From NCBI RefSeq assembly GCF_033446605.1, contig NZ_JAWQUO010000013.1, positions 62,001-126,000 on the forward strand: DNA of 64,000 nt. The letters run 5' to 3'. Below are positions 1 to 6,848 of this stretch, in pieces. Made by a program: the position numbers and the translations under genes. The DNA is from Iodobacter sp025352645 (GTDB lineage: Bacteria; Pseudomonadota; Gammaproteobacteria; Burkholderiales; Chitinibacteraceae). Numbering within the stretch: position 1 is the stretch's first letter; each line of letters begins with the position of its first letter. A model generated the notes under the pieces. The model was not told the origin of the DNA. It saw nothing but the letters and a program-made list of their open reading frames with translations, and searched no databases.

Positions 1-2
1 TC

Positions 3-953
3 ATGAACCGCTTGTTGGATAAAGATCTGCAATTGCATTTACGTACGCAGCTCAATGGTGCGGATAAGGCGCTGTATTTTGGCCGCAAGACGACTGAAGC
101 GCTGGAGATTGATCTGCATTTCAGCCCAAATGGCTATCACGCAAAATTGCTGCCCACGACGGATGACTCCTTGGTATTTGCTGAAGAAGCAGCGTTATTC
201 TATGCCGCTGAATTTGGCTACGGAGGGGGTACAAAATCCTACCCATTGGCTGGCGCTGGTGCGCTGGAGTCCGGCCTGCCTTCGGCAGGCACAGCAAGAG
301 CCGCCGAGCATGTCGCGGGTTATTTATCCGATTGGAAGGTGTATCACTTCCATGACACCAGCGATACCGCAAAAGTTAAGACCAGCTATAGCCTCCATCA
401 AACTGCTCGCCTGATGCCGCAGGGAGAAAATCTGGCTGCGTTTTTGTTTGGCATTCGGGAAGCACCTGAATATTTGCGGATTGTAAAAACGATCCAACGC
501 GTCGCGCCGTTTTTTCATGATTTCGTGTTTCAGCCAGAGGCAAACGATATGATTCGGCTGCGCTGGAAGCATAAGGGGAGCGATGATTATTTTGATGCCA
601 CGATGCTATCAGATGGCACATTGCGATTTATTTGCCTGACCACGCTATTACTACAACCGAAATTGCCGACGATGATTTTGCTGGATGAGCCAGAGCTGGG
701 TTTGCATCCGTTTGCGATGCAATTACTAGCGGCAATGATGCGTTCGGCCAGTGAGAAAACGCAGATTATTGCTTCCACACAGTCGGTGACCTTGGCGAAT
801 CAATTTGAGTGGCAGGACATGGTGGTCGTGGATCAAATCGACAATCAGTCCCGATTCAGACGATTAGAGGCAAAAGAAGTAGAAAGCTGGTTGGAGCAAT
901 ACAAGCTAGGCGAAATCTGGGAAATGAATGTATTCGGAGGGACGCCAGAATGA
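3..953 (+). CDS. ABC/AAA-type ATPase, 5'-truncated by window edge
   Basis: The visible 316 residues are the C-terminal part of a predicted ATPase of the AAA_21/COG4637 kind found in many defence loci. A signature-like LSDGTLRF sits near residue 204, followed by a clear Walker B with glutamate (MILLDEPELGLHP, about residues 224-236) and an IIASTQS switch segment near 257. No Walker A (GxxGxGKS) is present, so the N-terminal third must lie upstream of the window and the ATG at position 3 is probably internal. The stop overlaps the next gene in an ATGA motif, so the two are translationally coupled. ATPases coupled to a Toprim-like partner are known from OLD/PARIS-type anti-phage systems and from the R-linked rlo genes of type I restriction loci. 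The same role here is inference from context. Confidence 0.8.
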   Translation: MNRLLDKDLQLHLRTQLNGADKALYFGRKTTEALEIDLHFSPNGYHAKLLPTTDDSLVFAEEAALFYAAEFGYGGGTKSYPLAGAGALESGLPSAGTARAAEHVAGYLSDWKVYHFHDTSDTAKVKTSYSLHQTARLMPQGENLAAFLFGIREAPEYLRIVKTIQRVAPFFHDFVFQPEANDMIRLRWKHKGSDDYFDATMLSDGTLRFICLTTLLLQPKLPTMILLDEPELGLHPFAMQLLAAMMRSASEKTQIIASTQSVTLANQFEWQDMVVVDQIDNQSRFRRLEAKEVESWLEQYKLGEIWEMNVFGGTPE

Positions 954-1549
954 TTCGTCTGGGCATCAGCACCGAAGGCGCGACCGAACGCGAGTTTGTC
1001 AGTCGGGTATTGCGGCCACATTTAGCAGCTTTTGGAATTCAGGCCACCGGGGTCGACCTACGTGGCAATGTTAGTCTCGATAAAATCCGACCTGTTTTAC
1101 CTGCCTTGTTAGGTAGTTTTGATGTAGTGAGTTCGATGTACGACTTTTATCAGTTCAAAGGCCGCGATAATCGATCAATAGATGAACTAGAGGCCGCGAT
1201 TCTTGCTTTGGTCAGTCAAGAGCAGCAGGCTCGATTTATTCCCTATGTGCAACGCTATGAGTTCGAAGCCTTGCTGTTTTCAGTACCAGAACAAACGGTG
1301 AGCTGGCTGCAAGGAAGCGCTGCCACTTTAGTCAATATGCAAGAAGCCGTACGCCGTTGCGGCTCGCCTGAGCTGGTCAACGATAGTCCACAAACCAGCC
1401 CCTCACATCGAATGAAAAGTTTGTTTGCGGGTTATGACAAAAAGCTGCACGGCCCCGATATTGTTGAGCTAGCAGGTCTTGCAGCCATCCGTTCGGAATG
1501 TCCGCGCTTTGACGGATGGCTGAGCCGTTTAGAGTCGCTAGTCGATTAA
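950..1549 (+). CDS. DUF4276 family protein (Toprim-like), partner of the upstream ATPase
   Basis: A 199-residue protein starting at the ATG that overlaps the ATPase stop (ATGA at 950-953). A longer reading from 809 would sit on the ATPase gene and is not credible. The N-terminus MIRLGISTEGATEREF holds an EG..E motif like the first Toprim glutamate motif. An acidic DFYQFKGRD segment near residue 65 and YEFEALLFS near residue 105 are typical of DUF4276. Toprim folds in OLD/PARIS systems are metal-dependent nucleases, so a nuclease effector activated by the ATPase is a reasonable inference, not shown here. No signal peptide or membrane segment is seen. The family call is fairly firm; the biochemical role is open. 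Confidence 0.75.
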   Translation: MIRLGISTEGATEREFVSRVLRPHLAAFGIQATGVDLRGNVSLDKIRPVLPALLGSFDVVSSMYDFYQFKGRDNRSIDELEAAILALVSQEQQARFIPYVQRYEFEALLFSVPEQTVSWLQGSAATLVNMQEAVRRCGSPELVNDSPQTSPSHRMKSLFAGYDKKLHGPDIVELAGLAAIRSECPRFDGWLSRLESLVD

Positions 1550-1790
1550 CAAATCTGTGTTGGGCAGGTGCAGGATGATTCAGCATCAAGCATCAACATT
1601 GGATGCTCTCTAACTTACGCTACTGTGCACAAGAGCTTTAACGCAAACAGCTGCGCTGGTAACTAGGTGAAGAGTCCATGCAGAAAATTTCGATTCAGTT
1701 GACATATACGAGCTTGGGGCGACTAATTGGTCGGCAGACTGCTAGGGAATGAATACGCACAGGCATGTGCTCATTTGAATAGGATATCTA
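1550..1790. other. 241-bp gap without a recognised gene
   Basis: Between the DUF4276 gene and the next ORF I see no terminator hairpin, RNA gene or long ORF. A TTGACA hexamer lies near 1699, but a convincing -10 box at the right spacing is lacking. The only reading frames are very short, such as 24 codons from an ATG near 1678. This may be a promoter region for the next gene. Confidence 0.4.
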
Positions 1791-2516
1791 ATGCAATTTT
1801 ATTGCTCAAAAGCCGCCGCTGAGGCGCTAGAAACCACCCAAAAGGGTAAGGTTAAATCGTGGCTGGAGGCTGCTCCCGTTCCCGAGGCGGCTGGGCCGTG
1901 GGCTTGGCAGGTGCATGCGATTAAGCTGGCGCGGCAGAATGTGTTTATCGTGATGGAGCGTGAAACGCGCTTTGCGATGGTGTTTTGGGGTATCAAGAAA
2001 GGCGATGGCGAAACGCTGCTGAAACAGTTTTACGAGCGGATGGTGAATTTGCTGCTGTGCATGAATCAAGATGTGAATTGGCTGAATGCGGCTGATGCTG
2101 ATGTGGCGATTGAGCAGATTTTGCAGCGTAATAAAAGATATTGCTTTGTGGCTGGCGTTGATCGCAGCGTACAAACGCATATCAATGAAGTGGCGCGATT
2201 TTGTGAGGGTGAGGTGCATGAGATTGGCAGTTTACTGATGGATGCCGATGAAGCGGCTGGCTTTGATGAGGCGATGAATGACACGCTGCGCAGCGTGCGC
2301 GGCGGTGATTATTTTTATCCGAACGCGGTTTTTTTCTGCTCTTGGGCGCGGCAGTATGCGGGGGCCAGTGATGAGCTATGCCTTGAGCTAGAAGCGCGCT
2401 TTCAGCGAGTACGCCATGAGCGCATGGCGATGCGGGTGGCGAAGCACAGCGATTCAAGCATTCCAGTGTATGAGCAGATTATGGCGGTTTTGCAGGGCAA
2501 GGGTCTTAAGCCGTAA
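1791..2516 (+). CDS. Hypothetical protein, DUF6933-like N-terminus
   Basis: A 241-residue soluble protein without signal peptide or membrane segment. The start MQFYCSKAAAEAL followed by a KSWLEAA stretch and the pattern NVFIVMERETRFAMVFWGIKKGD resembles the DUF6933 family, small cytoplasmic proteins of unknown function; this match is from memory and moderately sure. The C-terminal half is helical and rich in acidic residues, with no catalytic motif I recognise. The gene lies in the same orientation between the ATPase/DUF4276 pair and hsdR, about 100 bp before the latter, so it is either a passenger or an accessory gene of the restriction locus. Confidence 0.6.
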   Translation: MQFYCSKAAAEALETTQKGKVKSWLEAAPVPEAAGPWAWQVHAIKLARQNVFIVMERETRFAMVFWGIKKGDGETLLKQFYERMVNLLLCMNQDVNWLNAADADVAIEQILQRNKRYCFVAGVDRSVQTHINEVARFCEGEVHEIGSLLMDADEAAGFDEAMNDTLRSVRGGDYFYPNAVFFCSWARQYAGASDELCLELEARFQRVRHERMAMRVAKHSDSSIPVYEQIMAVLQGKGLKP

Positions 2517-2567
2517 TCATAAAATGTGTCGATTTTAGCTATTTATATCCGCATAACGGGTAACTGT

Positions 2568-2590
2568 TTGGGCAACAGGCTGTTGCCCAA
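2568..2590 (+). repeat. Perfect hairpin just upstream of hsdR
   Basis: TTGGGCAACAG and CTGTTGCCCAA form a perfect inverted repeat with a one-base centre (as RNA about a 9-bp stem and 5-nt loop). It ends about a dozen bases before the GGGAGG ribosome binding site of hsdR. There is no T-run after it, so it is not an ordinary terminator; it could be a leader structure or an operator. Confidence 0.5.
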
Positions 2591-2614
2591 ATCGGGAAAC
2601 GCTGGGAGGCGTGA

Positions 2615-5600
2615 ATGACCGAAGACCAATTAGAACAAGAAGCATTGAGTTGGCTCGTTGAGGCTGGGTATCGCCATATTTGTGGCTATGATATTGCGCC
2701 TGATGGGCGTACGCCTGAGCGCGCCGATTATGTACAGCCGGTGCTGATTGAACGGCTTCGTTCTGCTATCTCACGTTTGAACCCGCAAATCCCGCTGCTT
2801 GCACGTGAAGATGCGGTGAAGCAAGTATTGGATTTAGGCATTCCGGCACTGCTCACGGCCAATCGGCATTTTCACAGTCTGCTGGTCAATGGTGTGCCGG
2901 TGCAATACCAGAAAGACGGCGAAACACGCGGTGATTTTGTGCGGCTGATTGATTTTGCCGTGGTGAACCACAATGAATTTTTGGCGGTGAATCAGTACAC
3001 GCTAAAAGGCGCGAAGCACACGCGTCGGCCAGATATTATTTTGTTTGTGAATGGCTTGCCGTTGGTATTGCTAGAGCTTAAAAATCCCGCCGATGAGAAT
3101 GCCGACATTTACAAAGCGTTTGAGCAGATTCAAACCTACAAAGCGCAAATTCCGGATGTGTTTCAGTACAACGAAATCCTAGTGATTTCGGACGGTACAG
3201 AAGCGCGGATGGGATCTTTATCCGCCAATGCTGAGCGCTATATGCAATGGCGCACCATTGATGGCATTAGCCTTGATCCATTAGGGCAATTTAATGAATT
3301 AGAAACGCTGATTCGCGGCATTCTTTCGCCTGCCTATCTGCTGGATTATTTGCGCTTTTTTGTGCTGTTTGAAGACGATGGCACGCTGGTCAAAAAGATT
3401 GCTGGTTATCACCAGTTTCACGCGGTGCGTACTGCGATTGAACGCGTGGTGACGGCCTCTCGCCCAGATATGATCGGTGGACAAAAAGGCAAAGGTGGCG
3501 TGGTTTGGCATACGCAGGGCAGCGGCAAGAGTATTACCATGACCTGCTTTGCTGCGCGAGTGATGCGGGAAGCTGCGATGGAAAACCCGACCATTGTGGT
3601 GATTACTGATCGAAATGATCTGGATGGCCAGCTGTTTGGTGTGTTTTCTTTAGCGCAGGATTTGCTGCGTGAGCAGCCGGTGCAAGTGAGTACTCGGCAA
3701 GACTTACGCGCCAAATTGAGTAATCGTCCTTCGGGCGGGATTGTATTTGCGACGATCCAGAAGTTTGCGCCGGGGGAGGATGAAGATGTTTTCCCCCTAT
3801 TATCAGACCGGCACAATATTGTGGTGATTGCGGATGAGGCTCACCGCACGCAGTATGGTTTTGAGGCAAAACTTAAACAGCGCCGCCCTCACCCCAGCCC
3901 TCTCCCGAAGGGAGAGGGGGTAAAAGAGGCCAGCCCACAATATTTGGAAAGCAGCTATCAAGTTGGCTACGCCCAGCATCTGCGAGATGCGCTGCCCAAT
4001 GCCACTTTTGTGGCCTTCACCGGCACGCCGGTGTCTAGCGAGGATAGAGATACGCGTTCGGTATTTGGTGAATACATCCACATCTACGATATGCAGCAGG
4101 CCAAAGAAGATGGCGCAACGGTGGCGATTTATTATGAATCGCGGCTGGCCAAGTTAAGTCTTAAAGTCGATGAAATGGCTCAGATTGACGATGATGTCGA
4201 TGAGCTGGCTGAGGATGAAGAAGAAAGCGAGCAGGGCAAACTTAAATCTAAATGGGCAGCATTGGAGCGGATTGTCGGCGCGGAGCCGCGTATTGCCAGT
4301 GTGGCGGCTGATTTGGTCAATCACTTTGAGACACGGCAGCAAAGCCAGTCGGGCAAAGCCATGGTCGTGGCGATGAGCCGCGAGATTTGCGTGCATTTAT
4401 ATAATGAGTTAATCAAGCTGCGCCCGGGTTGGCATAACGATGACCCAGAGTTGGGCGTGATCAAAATTGTGATGACCGGCTCGGCGAGTGACAAGGCTTT
4501 GCTCCGGCCTCACATTTACCCAAAGCAAGTCAAAAAGCGGCTGGAAAAACGCTTCAAAGACCCAGCAGACCCGTTGCAATTAGTGATTGTGCGCGATATG
4601 TGGCTCACCGGCTTTGATGCGCCCTGCGTGCATACCCTGTATATCGATAAGCCCATGAAAGGGCACAATCTGATGCAAGCCATTGCCCGAGTGAATCGGG
4701 TATTTCACGATAAGCAAGGCGGCTTGGTCGTTGATTACATCGGCATCGCTAACGAGCTGAAAGCGGCACTCAAGGAATACACCGCCAGCAATGGGCGCGG
4801 TAAACCGACGGTAGATACGGCTGAAGCGTGGGCGGTACTCGAAGAGAAAATCAATATTTTGCAAGGCATGTTGCATGGCTTTGATTACAGCCAGTTCAAT
4901 CAACGTCCTGCACCGCAGGCGCTAAACATCCCCCTCGCTCCTCGGGAGAGGGTAAGGGGAGAGGGCTGCAATCTCGGTATTCATCGCCTGTTGGCAGGCG
5001 CAGCTAATCATGTGCTGGGATTAGCAGACGGTAAAAAGCGCTTTGCCGATAACGCGCTGGCGATGAGTAAAGCATTTAGCCTGTGCGGCACTATGGATGA
5101 AGCCAAAGCCGTCCGTGAAGAAGTTGCTTTTCTGCAAGCCGTGAAAGTGCTGCTGATTAAGCGGGATCTCAGCGCAAAAAAACTCAGCAATGATGATAGA
5201 GAACTGGCTATTCGCCAGATTATCGGGCAGGCGGTGGCCTCGGATGAAGTAGTCGATATCTTTGATGCGGTGGGTTTGGAAAAACCGAATATTGGCCTGC
5301 TAGATGACGACTTCCTGGCTGAAGTGCGCAATCTGCCAGAGAAAAACCTGGCCGTAGAATTGCTGGAGCGCTTGCTGGAAGGGGAAATCAAATCCAAATT
5401 TGCCAGCAACGTGGTTCAGCAGAAGAAGTTCTCTGAGCTGCTGACTGATGTGGTTAAACGCTATCAAAACCGCAGCATTGAAACCGCTCAAGTGATGGAA
5501 GAATTGGTCGCCATGGCTAAAAAGTTCAGGGAGGCTGCTGGGCGCGGTGAGGCCTTGGGCTTGTCTGAGGACGAAGTGAAGTTTTATGATGCGCTAGCCA

Positions 5601-5842
5601 ATAATGAATCGGCGGTGCGTGAACTGCCGGATGAAACCCTCAAACGCATTGCTCATGAGCTTACGACCAATTTGCGAAAAAATATCAGCGTGGATTGGTC
5701 GCAAAGGGAAAGCGTCCGCGCCAAATTACGCATCATGGTGAAGCGTATCCTGCGTAAATACGGGTATCCACCTGATTTTCAGGAAGATGCGATTCAAACG
5801 GTGTTGCAACAGGCAGAAGCATTGAGTGCGGAATGGGCGTAA
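2615..5842 (+). CDS. hsdR: Type I restriction-modification enzyme, R subunit (HsdR)
   Basis: The motor and nuclease subunit of a type I restriction complex; it cleaves DNA after ATP-driven translocation. The 1075 residues show an N-terminal PD-(D/E)xK nuclease (D140, E154-L-K156), Walker A QGSGKS near 301-306, DEAH at 407-410, FTGTP near 470, and a helicase C domain with GFDAP and QAIARVNRVF. Start ATG 2615 follows a good GGGAGG. No hsdM or hsdS is in the window; they should lie upstream of position 1. Two stretches have no counterpart in the usual HsdR plan and are encoded by palindromic repeats: residues about 423-439 (PHPSPLPKGEG) between DEAH and FTGTP, and about 772-785 (PLAPRERVRGEG). 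Both keep the frame open, so the protein may still be made; whether it works is unknown. Confidence 0.93.
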   Translation: MTEDQLEQEALSWLVEAGYRHICGYDIAPDGRTPERADYVQPVLIERLRSAISRLNPQIPLLAREDAVKQVLDLGIPALLTANRHFHSLLVNGVPVQYQKDGETRGDFVRLIDFAVVNHNEFLAVNQYTLKGAKHTRRPDIILFVNGLPLVLLELKNPADENADIYKAFEQIQTYKAQIPDVFQYNEILVISDGTEARMGSLSANAERYMQWRTIDGISLDPLGQFNELETLIRGILSPAYLLDYLRFFVLFEDDGTLVKKIAGYHQFHAVRTAIERVVTASRPDMIGGQKGKGGVVWHTQGSGKSITMTCFAARVMREAAMENPTIVVITDRNDLDGQLFGVFSLAQDLLREQPVQVSTRQDLRAKLSNRPSGGIVFATIQKFAPGEDEDVFPLLSDRHNIVVIADEAHRTQYGFEAKLKQRRPHPSPLPKGEGVKEASPQYLESSYQVGYAQHLRDALPNATFVAFTGTPVSSEDRDTRSVFGEYIHIYDMQQAKEDGATVAIYYESRLAKLSLKVDEMAQIDDDVDELAEDEEESEQGKLKSKWAALERIVGAEPRIASVAADLVNHFETRQQSQSGKAMVVAMSREICVHLYNELIKLRPGWHNDDPELGVIKIVMTGSASDKALLRPHIYPKQVKKRLEKRFKDPADPLQLVIVRDMWLTGFDAPCVHTLYIDKPMKGHNLMQAIARVNRVFHDKQGGLVVDYIGIANELKAALKEYTASNGRGKPTVDTAEAWAVLEEKINILQGMLHGFDYSQFNQRPAPQALNIPLAPRERVRGEGCNLGIHRLLAGAANHVLGLADGKKRFADNALAMSKAFSLCGTMDEAKAVREEVAFLQAVKVLLIKRDLSAKKLSNDDRELAIRQIIGQAVASDEVVDIFDAVGLEKPNIGLLDDDFLAEVRNLPEKNLAVELLERLLEGEIKSKFASNVVQQKKFSELLTDVVKRYQNRSIETAQVMEELVAMAKKFREAAGRGEALGLSEDEVKFYDALANNESAVRELPDETLKRIAHELTTNLRKNISVDWSQRESVRAKLRIMVKRILRKYGYPPDFQEDAIQTVLQQAEALSAEWA
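3886..3923 (+). repeat. Palindromic repeat inserted in frame inside hsdR (copy 1)
   Basis: A GC-rich element whose core is CCCTCTCCC, GAA, GGGAGAGGG (9-bp perfect stem at 3898-3906/3910-3918). It is read through as PHPSPLPKGEG. The copy at 4930-4968 is the same family in the opposite orientation. Such elements are usually intergenic REP-like repeats in proteobacteria. Confidence 0.8.
4930..4968 (-). repeat. Palindromic repeat inserted in frame inside hsdR (copy 2, inverted)
   Basis: The stretch from CCCCCTCGCTCCTCGGGAGA to the following GGTAAGGGGAGAGGG matches the reverse complement of the 3886-3923 element at most positions. It is translated as PLAPRERVRGEG. Its hairpin is less perfect than that of copy 1. 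Confidence 0.75.
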
Positions 5843-5918
5843 GCAGGACGTAGCCCAATCAATCCACTTAGCTAGATGCTGTCACCCACGGTGTGGGTGG
5901 CATTTGTTTAAAAAACTA

Positions 5919-6089
5919 CCTGATTATGTCTCTTGCTCAATGAACTCTTTGTAGATAAATTTCTTGAGTGCTGGGCTTGGTTTTTGAATGCGTAGGGCGG
6001 GTGAAACCCGCGAACCATATTGAATAAATACGCGGGTTTCACCCGCCCTACGATATTTATAATGAGATTGAGCAAGAGACATAATCAGG
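5919..6089. repeat. Nested inverted repeat, MITE- or REPIN-like
   Basis: Outer arms are 23-bp perfect inverted copies at 5919-5941 and 6067-6089 (beginning CCTGATTATGTC). Inside lies a second perfect inverted pair of 22 bp at 5991-6012 and 6031-6052 (beginning CGTAGGGCGGGTG) separated by 18 bp. No transposase is encoded. The inner pair resembles GTAGGGYGGG-type intergenic repeats; the 16.2-kb repeat in this window has a similar end sequence. It sits in the 490-bp gap after hsdR. Confidence 0.75.
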
Positions 6090-6094
6090 AAAAA

Positions 6095-6277
6095 CTATGC
6101 TTGGCCAGATTTCCCCGTAGCCTTCTCCCGCGCCGCATGTAGTTTTCTGTAGCTGTTGATCAGGCGGTAGTGCTTATTTAAGCCTTCCAGTTTCATGCTA
6201 GTTTCTGTTAAGCCAAAAAAGGGTGCGCTGTCGTTGGCTGAGCCTAATGCTGCGTCCATGCGTGGGTTGCCAAACAT
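6095..6277 (-). CDS. Small orphan ORF, possible gene remnant
   Basis: A 60-codon frame (MFGNPRMDAALGSANDS to KSGQA) beside the inverted-repeat element. In the same frame the reading extends six codons upstream of the ATG before a TAA, with no good ribosome binding site. I do not recognise the product. It has a basic, helical C-terminus (LNKHYRLINSYRKLHAAREK). It may be the tail of a gene decayed by rearrangement next to the repeat, or a chance frame. Confidence 0.25.
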   Translation of the reverse strand: MFGNPRMDAALGSANDSAPFFGLTETSMKLEGLNKHYRLINSYRKLHAAREKATGKSGQA

Positions 6278-6335
6278 GCGGCTGAAGTCGGCTTCTTAGG
6301 GGAGTCACTCGTTTTTTTAGCCGCTCACTCTTTAA

Positions 6336-6848
6336 TTAGCCTCTTTTAGCCCATAGCCACCGCAACAAGCTGACGCCTCCAACTAGCATTGCAATAGGGT
6401 CTAACATGGCATCCCATAGATTGCGGCTTTCTAGAATGCCTAGCGGGTAAAGGGCTAGGGCGGCGAGCCAAGCGTAGGCGAGGGCGCGGTGGCCTTGCTG
6501 CCATGCGATGCCTAGCGAGATGGCGCACCAGATTAAGATGGCTTGCGGGGCGTAGCCCAGAGCGTAAATATCGTAGGCGATAAAGCCGAGTGCAGAGGCG
6601 TAGAGCGCTAGGCCGCTTAGTAGTAGCCAAACAGCCAGCAGCGGGCGCAATTTTTGTTTCAGCAGCAGGCCAGCGGCAAGGCCGAGCATGGCAAGGCTGG
6701 GGGCGCTGAATAAGCCAAGCAGCCAAGGCGAGCCAAGCAGAACGATCAGGCCGCTGCTGATCAGTAGGCGGTTTTTCTTCCAGCCAGCGGCGATTAAGGC
6801 AGCACCACTTAGCGCCCAGAGTAGTAATCCACTGATTGCGGCGATCAT
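6336..6848 (-). CDS. Small integral membrane protein, coupled to sialidase-like gene
   Basis: A 170-residue hydrophobic protein with about five predicted membrane segments (for example GLLLWALSGAALIAAGW, LIVLLGSPWLLGLF, AGLLL, AVWLLLSGLALYASALGFIAY, AILIWCAISLGIAW). The start is set at ATG 6848 because it overlaps the TGA of the upstream gene in an ATGA motif, giving MIAAISGLLL; a longer start at 6869 would lie inside the sialidase-like gene. I do not recognise a family. Tight coupling suggests a job together with the preceding exported protein. Confidence 0.7.
   Translation of the reverse strand: MIAAISGLLLWALSGAALIAAGWKKNRLLISSGLIVLLGSPWLLGLFSAPSLAMLGLAAGLLLKQKLRPLLAVWLLLSGLALYASALGFIAYDIYALGYAPQAILIWCAISLGIAWQQGHRALAYAWLAALALYPLGILESRNLWDAMLDPIAMLVGGVSLLRWLWAKRG

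Noticed and set aside
273..289. GCCTGCC/GGCAGGC palindrome inside the ATPase gene as a third repeat insertion
   Set aside because: Only 7-bp arms, no similarity to the hsdR repeats, and the encoded residues look like a normal part of the protein.
809..949. Longer N-terminus for the DUF4276 protein
   Set aside because: It overlaps the ATPase coding region in another frame; the ATGA overlap start at 950 fits the family.
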